NCBI RefSeq assembly: GCF_019457885.1
Contig: NZ_JAHZST010000029.1
Coordinates: 1-40,288 of the forward strand
Reading direction: 5' to 3'
DNA length: 40,288 nt
Source of the DNA: Shewanella nanhaiensis
GTDB lineage: Bacteria > Pseudomonadota > Gammaproteobacteria > Enterobacterales > Shewanellaceae
Positions within the stretch are counted from its first letter, which is position 1, and each line of letters begins with the position of its first letter. The position numbers and the translations under genes were made by a program. The notes beneath the pieces were generated by a model that saw nothing but the letters and a program-made list of their open reading frames with translations, was not told the origin of the DNA and did no database searches. Below are positions 15,960 to 24,599 of this stretch, in pieces.

Positions 15960-16499
15960 CTACTCTTTTAAAAGCTCAGGCTCAACTAATACACTGCCGT
16001 CATCATTCGATACCCAGATTTGCCCTTCGCTAATATTATATTGAAGCGACATACTCCGGCTTACTAGCTCGCCCATCTCTTTCACCGCACTCTCAGGGAT
16101 ATTCCATACTTTAAGATTTTTATAACGGGAGAAGGCTTGCTCATTCTGTTGCCACCATATGGGAACACTACGTCCACCATAAGCAAATAGCTGAACTTGC
16201 TTAGCTCGACCACTGGCTTTACGTAACCACTTCTCATCACTTTGGCCAAACTCAATCCAAAGTTCAATATCACCAACCAGTGTCTTTTCCCATAACTCTG
16301 GCTCATCTTCAACACAGAGTCCCTTGCTGAACTCAAGCGTATCACTGGCATTCATGGCGAATGCAAGTAAACGCAGCATCATCCGTGAGTCAGTTTCTGA
16401 AGGGTGTTGAGCTAAGGTCAAATGATGATCTTGGTAATAGCCGCGGTCAATATCAGCTATCTGTAAATTTACTTTATAAACCGTTGCTTTAGGTGCCAT
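15960..16499 (-). CDS. yaeQ: YaeQ family protein
   Basis: A 179-residue YaeQ protein, a compact PD-(D/E)XK-like fold of unknown activity. Recognisable parts are the start MAPKATVYKVNLQIADIDRGYY, the SRMMLRLLAFAMNASDTLEF helix, and IELWIEFGQSDEKWLRKAS with VQLFAYG, where nuclease-like acidic/lysine residues sit. The upstream ATG at 16610 gives an unconserved N-terminus. It stands alone, between the siroheme gene and a shared terminator. Confidence 0.9.
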   Translation of the reverse strand: MAPKATVYKVNLQIADIDRGYYQDHHLTLAQHPSETDSRMMLRLLAFAMNASDTLEFSKGLCVEDEPELWEKTLVGDIELWIEFGQSDEKWLRKASGRAKQVQLFAYGGRSVPIWWQQNEQAFSRYKNLKVWNIPESAVKEMGELVSRSMSLQYNISEGQIWVSNDDGSVLVEPELLKE

Positions 16500-16578
16500 A
16501 ACTACTTTTGTCTTTAGATAATTGACGCTAGTGTACCTTAAAAGTAGTTTAAGTATAGCTTCGAGAAAGGAAGAAGTA

Positions 16579-16607
16579 ATATTGGCCTTCGCTATGAGGG
16601 CCAATAT
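16579..16607 (-). terminator. Hairpin after the siroheme gene
   Basis: ATATTGGCC (16579-16587) pairs with GGCCAATAT (16599-16607). On the minus strand it is followed by a pyrimidine-rich TACTTCTTCC. A probable weak terminator for the upstream operon. Confidence 0.55.
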
Positions 16608-16629
16608 CAAAAAGCTAACGACAATGAGC

Positions 16630-17541
16630 CTAAAGAGAGCCTGCTTTCAGGTGCTTAGCCATTGGAAAATGTGCCTTAAGCTGTGAGATCTTATCTCTAT
16701 CAGCAAAGACAAGACTACGTTTGCCCTTCTCTAATCGATGAGTTAACTCACTAATCGCCACTAAGTTTTCTCTGGTCGCATCTCGCCTAACCAATTCATT
16801 CAGCGTAAAAGGTAATTCAATATCGGTAAAAATATGATCTAATCTTTGCATTAACGGCATTGCAGCGATAGGAAGCATTACAATCGGTGTACAATCGTCA
16901 ATTAACAGGATCTCACCCTGTGCGGTCAGCCCCTGAAATGAATCCTCATACCGCTGCTGAGTTTTATCATCAAACCTATCGCCATTTGAGCGAAAGAAAT
17001 GCTCCCAGAAAAGTTTACGCGCCTTAAACTCAGGTAACCTATCCTGCACCTCTTTGCGATGCTCAGCCACAAAGTCAAATAGATCAGCAAGAGAGTGCGG
17101 TAACCATGACTCTATCCGAGAGCGAAGCTCTCTGGCAAATACAGGTGCTGCACCAGCTGTGCTAATCGCGATTTGTAACCGGCCTCTATCAACAATTGAT
17201 GGTGTAATGAAACGACAAAGTTCAGGACTATCAACGACATTGACCCAGATCCCCCGAGCTGTAGCTAAATCAGCCAAGTGACCATTCAATGCCTCATTAG
17301 CCGTCGCTAAATAGATAATATCCACATCGGCAATATCCTCCTCAACCACAGCTCGCTGGATAAGAGTAATGCGTTTTTTATCGGCATAACTTTGAACCTC
17401 ATCAGAAGTTTCGATAGCAATAACCTTAATGTGCGCTTCTGTTCTCCCCAGCAGCTCAAGTTTACGACTCGCTACTTCACCGGCGCCAATGAGTAAAACA
17501 TTTAGCTTTGTGGTATCAACAAATAGGGGAAAGTACTGCAT
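16630..17541 (-). CDS. Precorrin-2 dehydrogenase with degenerate SUMT tail
   Basis: CysG-type enzyme. The N-terminal NAD-binding domain (1-113) has VLLIGAGEVASRKLELL and the dimer/catalytic region follows with CRFITPSIVDRGRLQIAISTAGAAPVFAR. These oxidise precorrin-2 to sirohydrochlorin and may insert iron, giving siroheme for sulfite and nitrite reductases. At 303 residues it is longer than a lone dehydrogenase (about 210) but shorter than full CysG (about 457). Residues 209-290 resemble the start of the CysG SAM methyltransferase domain (GEILLI, LNELVRRDA, EKGKRSLV) but lack the GAGPGDP SAM loop. It follows the rhodanese gene by 24 bp. Confidence 0.88.
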   Translation of the reverse strand: MQYFPLFVDTTKLNVLLIGAGEVASRKLELLGRTEAHIKVIAIETSDEVQSYADKKRITLIQRAVVEEDIADVDIIYLATANEALNGHLADLATARGIWVNVVDSPELCRFITPSIVDRGRLQIAISTAGAAPVFARELRSRIESWLPHSLADLFDFVAEHRKEVQDRLPEFKARKLFWEHFFRSNGDRFDDKTQQRYEDSFQGLTAQGEILLIDDCTPIVMLPIAAMPLMQRLDHIFTDIELPFTLNELVRRDATRENLVAISELTHRLEKGKRSLVFADRDKISQLKAHFPMAKHLKAGSL

Positions 17542-17565
17542 CCTAAAAAACTCCTAACCTGTCTA

Positions 17566-17925
17566 TCAAGCTTGCACTATTGGAAGCTGACGCTCTAACC
17601 AAGCTTTATAACCACCAGTCAGGGACCCCACCTTGCTATACCCCATCAACTGTAGATTCATAGCAGCTAAAGCCGAGCGGTAACCGCCACCACAATAGAG
17701 CAAAATAGGCGTCGTTTTATCAGGAAAACGCGTCTCAATATCACGCTCTATTATCCCACGTCCTAAGTGATGGGCTTTAGGAAGGTGACCTTTCAACCAT
17801 TCATGATCTTCTCTAACATCGATAAGTTGCCAACCAGAACTGTTTTGATACTCATCAACCGACATTTCCATGATTTGAGGCAAAATGCTCTCAACCAAAG
17901 CTAAAAAAGCAGGATTGTGCTGCAC
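17566..17925 (-). CDS. Single-domain rhodanese
   Basis: Sulfurtransferase domain of 119 residues that carries persulfide on a cysteine. The active-site loop is CGGGYRS, preceded by LIDVREDHEWLKGHLPKAHHLG and followed by GSLTGGYKAWLERQLP. I chose the GTG at 17925 since a GGAG lies 7 bp upstream; the in-frame ATG at 18024 would overlap the previous gene and add an unconserved hydrophobic stretch, though an exported form cannot be ruled out. The gene sits between a zinc-ribbon protein and the siroheme enzyme, consistent with sulfur metabolism. The physiological acceptor is unknown. Confidence 0.85.
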   Translation of the reverse strand: MQHNPAFLALVESILPQIMEMSVDEYQNSSGWQLIDVREDHEWLKGHLPKAHHLGRGIIERDIETRFPDKTTPILLYCGGGYRSALAAMNLQLMGYSKVGSLTGGYKAWLERQLPIVQA

Positions 17926-17962
17926 AGGAAAACTCCAAAATAAACAGAATATAAAAATATGA

Positions 17963-18280
17963 CTAGTTGTGTTGAACACACCTTTCAGCACTGCATTGCC
18001 AGCAGAGCTCAAAGCTATCTTCATTCATTTCATGGCATTGAACACATTGCCATTGGGGGCTTTCGGTATTGAGTGACTCAAGTTGTGCTTTAGCTTTCTC
18101 ATATTGAGATTCAGGAACCCACAGCTCGACATTTTGTAGATCAACTGGAAGCTCACCAATCCCTCCGAGTAATGCTTCACCTTTTAATTGTACCTCTATT
18201 CCACACGCCTCCAATAACCCCTTCCATGTATGTGCCTGTAGAAGATTTCCACCTGCGACCATTCGATTACGCTCTTCCAT
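17963..18280 (-). CDS. DUF2007 zinc-ribbon protein
   Basis: A 105-residue protein. The N-terminal part (about 1-70) fits the DUF2007 signal-transduction-like domain (AHTWKGLLEACGIEVQLKGE, VELWVPESQYEKAKAQL). The tail is a small zinc ribbon, WQCVQCHEMNEDSFELCWQC, with two C-x2-C knuckles. It heads a likely three-gene operon with the rhodanese (37-bp gap) and the siroheme enzyme. No function is established. Confidence 0.75.
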   Translation of the reverse strand: MEERNRMVAGGNLLQAHTWKGLLEACGIEVQLKGEALLGGIGELPVDLQNVELWVPESQYEKAKAQLESLNTESPQWQCVQCHEMNEDSFELCWQCSAERCVQHN

Positions 18281-18523
18281 CTATTATTCCCCAACATCTA
18301 TTGCTCTTCTGGCAAATTTATAGGTTTTATCTCAACAAAGAGAATGACTGACAACATCCTACTGCTAAATGGGGAAGCCTGTCGAGAGCTAAAAATCCAG
18401 CAAACTTGAATAAACTGACCGAAATCAAGTTAACAACAAATAAACCAACCGTTAACAGGTATAGAACAGGTATGTTGAGCCAACAGTGCTGAATTTGATA
18501 CAGTTAGCAGATATCGTTAGATA

Positions 18524-18549
18524 TAAAAAAGCCACCTTAAGGTGGCTTT
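18524..18549 (-). terminator. Terminator of the yajC-secDF operon
   Basis: Stem AAAGCCACC (18528-18536)/GGTGGCTTT (18541-18549) with loop TTAA; on the minus strand it is followed by a T-run. It lies beyond the duplicated secF tail. Confidence 0.9.
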
Positions 18550-18572
18550 CATACTTAACTCATATTCAAAAG

Positions 18573-18632
18573 TTAAGGCATCAATGCGTCTTGATCTGCC
18601 CCTTCTTTCTCTATCTCCACAATTGCCATCAT
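18573..18632 (-). pseudogene. Duplicated fragment of the secF 3' end
   Basis: Downstream of the secF stop, the minus strand again encodes EIEKEGADQDALMP and a stop, preceded by MMAIV where secF has MMPV. The offset from the true tail is 96 bp, an exact codon multiple. The few base changes in the shared codons are mostly synonymous. It has no promoter or ribosome site of its own. Confidence 0.8.
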
Positions 18633-18668
18633 AAGTTTCTATTATGGCTAACTACTAGGCTTAGAGAA

Positions 18669-19616
18669 TTAAGGCATCAACGCGTCTTGATCTGCACCTT
18701 CTTTCTCTATCTCTACAGGCATCATATGCTCGCGGTTAATCCCCAACTTAATCGCTAGGAAACTCGCCACATAGATAGATGAAAACGTACCAACAAAGAT
18801 CCCCATCAACAATGCAGTCGCAAAGCCGTGGATCATGGTGCCGCCCTTAAGGAACAGTGCCACAACCACAATTAACGTCGTGCCAGTTGTGATGATGGTA
18901 CGACTCATAGTCTGAGTGATTGAGGTATTAACCACCTCTTCTGGATCGCTCTTACGCATCTTAAGGAAGTTCTCACGAATACGGTCAAATACAACAATCG
19001 TGTCGTTAAGCGAGTAACCCACAACCGTCAGTACGCCAGCAAGCACAGTTAGATCAAAGTCCAACTGGAGCAAAGAGAACACACCCAAGGTGATAATAAC
19101 ATCGTGAGCCAATGCCGCTACTGACCCTACCGCTAGACGCCATTCGAATCGGAAAGAGACATAGATAAGAATACAGATAAGCGCAACTAATACCGCTAAT
19201 CCGCCCTGCTCCGCCAGCTCTTTACCTATCTGAGGACCAACAACTTCAACACGCTTTTGGATCACTTGTGAGTCAAGTGCCGTTGCCGCTTCCATAACTT
19301 GGGCAACCTGAGTGTCTGTCGCAACCCCTTCCTTAACAGGAAGACGAGTGAGAACATCACGACTAGAGCCAAAGTTTTGTACTACCGCGCCATCTGTTTC
19401 TGCACTGATTAACTTACCGCGCAGTAGCTCCAGATCAATTGGCGATGAAAACTCAAGTTCAACAACCGTACCACCGGTAAAATCCAATCCCCAGTTGATG
19501 CCTTTAGTTGCCAGTGACGTCAATGAGCCCAACACCAATAGCAGCGAGAGCATACTGATTGGCAACGCATGACGAAGGAAGTTGATCGTGCCTTTTATTG
19601 ATAAAATCTGATACAT
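18669..19616 (-). CDS. secF: Protein translocase subunit SecF
   Basis: Inner-membrane partner of SecD; together they use the proton gradient to pull exported proteins through SecYEG. The 315-residue protein has TM1 near the N-terminus, a periplasmic domain, and five more TM segments. Family motifs are GINWGLDFTGGTVVELEF, VVGYSLNDTIVVFDRIRE and the C-terminal FATALLMGIFVGTFSSIYVAS. The ATG at 19616 has AAGGAGG at the right distance; a TTG two codons earlier does not. The gap to secD is 12 bp. The 3' end is duplicated downstream. Confidence 0.97.
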   Translation of the reverse strand: MYQILSIKGTINFLRHALPISMLSLLLVLGSLTSLATKGINWGLDFTGGTVVELEFSSPIDLELLRGKLISAETDGAVVQNFGSSRDVLTRLPVKEGVATDTQVAQVMEAATALDSQVIQKRVEVVGPQIGKELAEQGGLAVLVALICILIYVSFRFEWRLAVGSVAALAHDVIITLGVFSLLQLDFDLTVLAGVLTVVGYSLNDTIVVFDRIRENFLKMRKSDPEEVVNTSITQTMSRTIITTGTTLIVVVALFLKGGTMIHGFATALLMGIFVGTFSSIYVASFLAIKLGINREHMMPVEIEKEGADQDALMP

Positions 19617-19628
19617 AATCAAGCCTCC

Positions 19629-21479
19629 TTATATAGATAGTTTCTTAACGCGTTTACCACCCCAAATAGCGTTAACTATTGAGCGAGTACCCACGATAGA
19701 AGTGAACATTGACGTCGCAATACCAATCATCAAGGTGACAGCAAAACCTTTAACAGCACCAGTACCCACAGCAAACAGAATCAATGCCGTCATAAAGGTG
19801 GTGATGTTCGCGTCGGCAATAGTTGAAAACGCATTACCATAACCTTCATGGATCGCTTGCTGCACACTGCGACCGTTACGTAACTCTTCACGGATACGCT
19901 CATAGATCAGAACGTTACCATCGACAGCCATACCCACGGTTAGCACCATACCCGCAATACCAGGTAGAGTCAGCACGGCACCAGGGATCATCGACATAAC
20001 GCCAACAACCATCACCAAGTTAGCCGTTAGAGCTAAGTTCGCGATAAGACCAAAACCGCGGTAGTACACCAACATAAAGATGAGCACTACGGCCATGCCC
20101 CAGATCATCGCTTGCATACCGTTTTGAATATTTTCAGCACCTAAGCTTGGGCCAATCGTGCGCTCTTCTACGATTGTCACAGGCGCAATCAAGGCTCCTG
20201 CACGAAGTAACAGAGCTAAGCTTTGTGCTTCTGCATGCTCAAGACCTGTGATGACAAAGTTACGACCTAGACGTGCTTGAATAGTGGCAACTGAGATCAC
20301 CTCTTCAATCTTCTGCATCTTGATGCTGCCATCAGGATTCTTTTCGCCGTTATCTTTATACTCAATAAACAGGGTCGCCATTGGTTTACCAATGTTGTCC
20401 TTTGTCACATTTGAGAAGATAGAACCGCCTTTAGAATCTAAGTTAATACTTACCTGAGGACGGCTGTATTCATCGAAACTTGGCTGTGCGCCCTGAATAT
20501 GATCACCGGTCAACATAACCGCTTTATGCAGCACAACCTGACCACCATTACGGCGATTATACACCTGTGAACTTGGTGAGATACGACCACTTGCAGCGGC
20601 AGCTGCGTCGGCTTTCTCATCAACCATGTGAAACTCAATTGACGCGGTTGCACCTAAGATATCTTTAGCGCGAGCCGTGTCTTGAACACCGGGAAGCTCA
20701 ACAATAATACGTTCTGCGCCTTGACGTTGTACAACTGGCTCGGCAACACCTAGCTCATTCACACGATTACGGATCGTAGTGATGTTTTGCTGCAGTGCTT
20801 CCTCTTTCACTTGCTTAACATAAGCTTCGCTAAGGTTTGCCAGTAACAGGTAGTTACCGTCAGATGAGATATCTCTAAAGACCATGTCGTTACCGCGAGT
20901 CTTTAGAAAACGTTCGGCTCTGCCTAAGTTGTCCTCATCACGGAACTTAATCTCGATACCTTTAACGCTGTTTCGAATACCTGCATATCGGATTTTTTCA
21001 CCACGAAGATCGGTTCTAAAATCTGACATCTTGGCTTCAGTCATCTTACGGATCGCTTCGCCCATATCCACTTCCATTAAGAAGTGCACACCACCACGTA
21101 AATCCAGGCCTAACTTCATTGGACTTCCGCCCATTGATTCTAGCCACTGTGGCGTCTTTGGAGCTAAGTTTAAGGCGACGATGTATTTATCACCTAGAGA
21201 CTCGATAATCGCTTCTTTTGCTAACAGTTGTTGCTCGCCGTTATTGACACGAACAAGCAATTGGCCATTTTCAAGTTCAGAACGTTTTACCTCGATATTT
21301 TTGCTTGCAAGAATATCGTTTACGGTCGACTGAGTCGTTGCAGTAACCTCAGCACCACGGGTAGCGACAACCTGTACAGCGTAGTCTTCCCCGAAGAGAT
21401 TTGGAATCGCATAGAAAGAACCTACTGCGATGATAATCACCACCATCAGATTCTTCCACATTGGATATTTATTTAACAC
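19629..21479 (-). CDS. secD: Protein translocase subunit SecD
   Basis: Partner of SecF in the proton-driven late step of Sec export. The 616-residue length matches E. coli SecD. TM1 (NLMVVIIIAVGSFYAIPNLFG) is followed by a large periplasmic region with LGLDLRGGVHFLMEVD and the P1 domain, then five TM segments with TLPGIAGMVLTVGMAVDGNVLIYERIREE. The start is GTG with GAGGG upstream. It lies 17 bp after yajC. Confidence 0.97.
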   Translation of the reverse strand: MLNKYPMWKNLMVVIIIAVGSFYAIPNLFGEDYAVQVVATRGAEVTATTQSTVNDILASKNIEVKRSELENGQLLVRVNNGEQQLLAKEAIIESLGDKYIVALNLAPKTPQWLESMGGSPMKLGLDLRGGVHFLMEVDMGEAIRKMTEAKMSDFRTDLRGEKIRYAGIRNSVKGIEIKFRDEDNLGRAERFLKTRGNDMVFRDISSDGNYLLLANLSEAYVKQVKEEALQQNITTIRNRVNELGVAEPVVQRQGAERIIVELPGVQDTARAKDILGATASIEFHMVDEKADAAAAASGRISPSSQVYNRRNGGQVVLHKAVMLTGDHIQGAQPSFDEYSRPQVSINLDSKGGSIFSNVTKDNIGKPMATLFIEYKDNGEKNPDGSIKMQKIEEVISVATIQARLGRNFVITGLEHAEAQSLALLLRAGALIAPVTIVEERTIGPSLGAENIQNGMQAMIWGMAVVLIFMLVYYRGFGLIANLALTANLVMVVGVMSMIPGAVLTLPGIAGMVLTVGMAVDGNVLIYERIREELRNGRSVQQAIHEGYGNAFSTIADANITTFMTALILFAVGTGAVKGFAVTLMIGIATSMFTSIVGTRSIVNAIWGGKRVKKLSI

Positions 21480-21496
21480 ACCATCGCCCTCTTGGC

Positions 21497-21829
21497 TTAA
21501 AGTGACTTAATAGAGCCTTTAGGCAATACAGCCGCAATGTAATCCTTCTTGATTGTAATTTCAGTTGTTTCGTTCAGAGACAACAACACGTAGTCATTTT
21601 CATCGCTGATTTTAGCGATCTTACCCAGTATGCCACCGCTGGTCAGGACTTCATCCCCTTTACCTAGTGAGCTCATTAGGCTCTTATGCTCTTTAACGCG
21701 CTTAGATTGTGGACGGAAAATCATGAAATAAAAGATCAGGCCGAATATAACCAGCATGAAAACAAGTTCCATGGTACCACCTGCGCCAGATACAGGAGCA
21801 TCGGCAGCGTATGCATTTGAAATCAACAT
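21497..21829 (-). CDS. yajC: Sec translocase accessory subunit YajC
   Basis: Small single-pass membrane protein found with SecDF. The 110-residue protein has one TM segment (LVFMLVIFGLIFYFMIFRP) followed by the conserved QSKRVKEHKSLMSSLGKGDEVLTSGGILGKI. It lies between tgt (30-bp gap) and secD (17-bp gap), the normal order. Confidence 0.96.
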   Translation of the reverse strand: MLISNAYAADAPVSGAGGTMELVFMLVIFGLIFYFMIFRPQSKRVKEHKSLMSSLGKGDEVLTSGGILGKIAKISDENDYVLLSLNETTEITIKKDYIAAVLPKGSIKSL

Positions 21830-21859
21830 AGTGTTCTCTTCTTATTGTCAGTGTAAAAA

Positions 21860-22993
21860 TTAATCGATTAATTCTGGAACTTCAGGTACTTCGCGACCTT
21901 GACTGGTATAGAAGTCCTCAACAAAGGACTCTAATGTACCTGTCTCGATAGCACCGCGCAAACCTTCCATCAATCTTTGGTAATATCTAAGGTTGTGAAT
22001 GGTGTTTAAACGAGCACCTAAAATTTCGTTACAACGATCTAAGTGGTAAAGGTATGCCCGAGAATAGTTCTTACAGGTATAACAATCACACTTATCATCA
22101 AGTGTGGAAGTATCATCACGATGACGCGCATTGCGTATCTTAATAACACCTTCACTGGTAAACAGATGACCGTTGCGCGCATTACGAGTTGGCATAACAC
22201 AATCGAACATGTCTACACCACGTCTAACACCCTCAACTAAATCTTCTGGCTTACCGACCCCCATCAAGTATCTTGGCTTGTCAGCTGGGATTTGAGGACA
22301 TACATGCTCAAGAATGCGATGCATATCTTCTTTAGGCTCACCCACTGCCAAACCACCAACGGCATAACCGTCGAAACCAATATTAACTAGCCCTTTTAGG
22401 CTCTCATCACGAAGATCTTCATATACACCACCTTGGATAATACCAAAGAGCGAATTTGGATTTTCGAGTCTGTCAAACTCATCACGTGAACGCTGTGCCC
22501 ATCGCAGTGACATCTGCATCGACTTACGAGCTTCATCTTCCGTCGCTGGGTATGGCGTACACTCATCAAAAATCATCACAACATCACTGCCTAATGAGTT
22601 TTGGATCTGAATAGACTTCTCTGGGTCAAGGAAGATCTTTTCACCATTAATCGGTGAACGGAAGTGTACTCCCTCTTCGGTTATCTTACGGATATCGCCT
22701 AAGCTAAATACCTGAAACCCGCCAGAATCGGTAAGAATTGGACGCTGCCAGTTCATAAAGTCATGCAGGTCCCCATGCTTACGCATGATCTCTTCACCTG
22801 GGCGAAGCCATAGGTGAAAAGTGTTACCTAGCAAAATATCGGCGCCCGTTTCACGCACCTCTTCCGGAGTCATCCCTTTTACTGTGCCGTAAGTGCCCAC
22901 AGGCATAAATGCAGGTGTCTCTACTGTGCCACGCTCAAACACCAAACGTCCGCGGCGTGCGCGGCCATCGGTCGTATCTAATTCAAATTTCAT
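21860..22993 (-). CDS. tgt: tRNA-guanine transglycosylase
   Basis: Swaps guanine-34 for preQ1 in tRNAs with GUN anticodons, the step before QueA. The 377-residue protein shows DSGGFQVFSLGDIRKI with one catalytic aspartate and MFDCVMPTRNARNG with the nucleophile. The zinc site is CDCYTCKNYSRAYLYHL. It is separated from queA by 174 bp and a terminator, so it probably has its own promoter, in contrast to tight queA-tgt operons elsewhere. Confidence 0.97.
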   Translation of the reverse strand: MKFELDTTDGRARRGRLVFERGTVETPAFMPVGTYGTVKGMTPEEVRETGADILLGNTFHLWLRPGEEIMRKHGDLHDFMNWQRPILTDSGGFQVFSLGDIRKITEEGVHFRSPINGEKIFLDPEKSIQIQNSLGSDVVMIFDECTPYPATEDEARKSMQMSLRWAQRSRDEFDRLENPNSLFGIIQGGVYEDLRDESLKGLVNIGFDGYAVGGLAVGEPKEDMHRILEHVCPQIPADKPRYLMGVGKPEDLVEGVRRGVDMFDCVMPTRNARNGHLFTSEGVIKIRNARHRDDTSTLDDKCDCYTCKNYSRAYLYHLDRCNEILGARLNTIHNLRYYQRLMEGLRGAIETGTLESFVEDFYTSQGREVPEVPELID

Positions 22994-23112
22994 TCTATAT
23001 CCTCGCCAGAAAAACAGTCTGACTCATATAAGCTCGCTATCAATGCCGAGCCGAAGTAAACATTAGAGATAGGGGCAAACTATTGCAGATCAACCCTAAA
23101 CCTAAATTGGGA

Positions 23113-23146
23113 GCTAAAAAAAACCCACCGCTTTGAGTGGGTGGGT
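23113..23146 (-). terminator. Terminator after queA
   Basis: Stem ACCCACC (23123-23129)/GGTGGGT (23140-23146), followed on the minus strand by a run of eight T. It separates queA from tgt. Confidence 0.85.
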
Positions 23147-23167
23147 ATTTTAAACCAAATTTTGCTA

Positions 23168-24205
23168 TTAGTTCGCTTTTTTAGTCACAAACATGGCATC
23201 ACCATAGCTAAAGAAGCGGTATTTTTGAGCAATCGCGTGTTGATAGGCGTTTTTTACCTCATCGAAGCCGGCAAAAGCACTCAAAAGCATGATCAGGGTA
23301 GACTCGGGAAGATGGAAGTTTGTCACCATGGCATCCACCACTTTAAACTCATAACCGGGATAGATAAAAATATCAGTATCACGACAAAAAGGCTGAAGTT
23401 CACCCTCACTTGCTTTCGCTGCGCTCTCTAGTGAACGAACCGATGTGGTCCCCACTGCGATCACTCGTCCACCATGAGCCTTAGTATGCGCAATTTTATC
23501 GACAACCTCTTGAGAAACTTCCGCCCACTCTGAATGCATCTTATGATCGAGCACATCATCGACTTTCACAGGCTGAAAAGTCCCAGCGCCAACATGAAGC
23601 GTCACAAAGGCGGTATCAACGCCCTTCTCTTTCAATCTGTTTAACAATGCATCATCGAAGTGTAAACCTGCAGTGGGTGCAGCAACGGCGCCAGGCGCAT
23701 CGTTATAAACCGTCTGGTAACGCTCTTTATCCGCATCTTCATCGGGACGGTCAATATAGGGGGGCAGAGGCATATGACCGACTTTCTCAAGCACCTCAAG
23801 AATGGTCTTCTCATCATTAAGCTCAAGTTCAAACAGGGCATCATGACGCGCAAGCATGGTCATCTCATAACCACCATCGAGACACACTTTAGTGTTCACT
23901 TTGGGAGATTTAGAGCTTCTGACATGGGCAAGAATACGTTTATCGTCGAGCATACGCTCAACTAAGATCTCAAGCTTACCGCCCGTCTCCTTTTGTCCAA
24001 ACAGTCGAGCAGGTATCACCCGGGTGTTATTAAACACCATTAAATCGCCAGGGTTAACCATGTCCAAAATATCGGTAAACTGATTATCACCAAGCTTGCC
24101 ACTGTTACCTTCTAAAGAGAGTAGACGAGATGAAGTGCGCTCAGGCATGGGATAACGAGCAATAAGCTCATCGGGAAGTTCAAATGAAAAATCGGTCACG
24201 CGCAT
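23168..24205 (-). CDS. queA: tRNA ribosyltransferase-isomerase QueA
   Basis: Transfers and isomerises the ribose of SAM onto preQ1 in tRNA to give epoxyqueuosine. The 345-residue protein begins MRVTDFSFELPDELIARYPMPERTSSRLL and includes MVFNNTRVIPARLFG, TAGLHFDDALL and VTNFHLPESTLIMLLSAFAG. It is followed by a clear terminator, then tgt. Confidence 0.97.
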   Translation of the reverse strand: MRVTDFSFELPDELIARYPMPERTSSRLLSLEGNSGKLGDNQFTDILDMVNPGDLMVFNNTRVIPARLFGQKETGGKLEILVERMLDDKRILAHVRSSKSPKVNTKVCLDGGYEMTMLARHDALFELELNDEKTILEVLEKVGHMPLPPYIDRPDEDADKERYQTVYNDAPGAVAAPTAGLHFDDALLNRLKEKGVDTAFVTLHVGAGTFQPVKVDDVLDHKMHSEWAEVSQEVVDKIAHTKAHGGRVIAVGTTSVRSLESAAKASEGELQPFCRDTDIFIYPGYEFKVVDAMVTNFHLPESTLIMLLSAFAGFDEVKNAYQHAIAQKYRFFSYGDAMFVTKKAN

Positions 24206-24271
24206 GGTTAGTCTCTGCTTTAAACATAAATCGGGCGCTAGTTTATTGGCAGAGGCTTACAAGATCAACAA

Positions 24272-24433
24272 TCAGTGGTTGCTTTTATTCTCTTCATCGC
24301 AGTGTTCGCTCGATTCAACACTGAATTTCTCCTTTCGGTAGTGATAAAACTCGAAAGGGATATCAAACTCGACACGCTGACGTTGCTGCAGTTCTTTTTT
24401 ACCAATAAATTTTGAAAACCAGTTCCACATCAT
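24272..24433 (-). CDS. Small hypothetical ORF upstream of queA
   Basis: A 53-codon ORF beginning MMWNWFSKFIGKKELQQ, with a possible amphipathic N-terminus, then FDIPFEFYHYRKEKF and a charged tail CDEENKSNH. AAGGA lies 6 bp before the first ATG, which is good support for translation. It precedes queA by 66 bp on the same strand. No family recognised. Confidence 0.5.
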   Translation of the reverse strand: MMWNWFSKFIGKKELQQRQRVEFDIPFEFYHYRKEKFSVESSEHCDEENKSNH

Positions 24434-24599
24434 CCTTGATCCTTAAACCGATACTGAATTAGAAAATGACTAAAAAAATAGACGCATATCCTTAAGATTA
24501 AGCTAAGACGATAATTAACCCCGTGAAAGCCTATCTAAGCATCGGCGCGCATGATACCGTGAAATAAGCATTTTCAACAAGAACATTAACAACACCGTC

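Noticed and set aside
18486..18758. 90-codon plus-strand ORF with internal repeats
   Set aside because: Antisense to the secF tail and its duplicate; the protein repeat is a by-product of the duplication.
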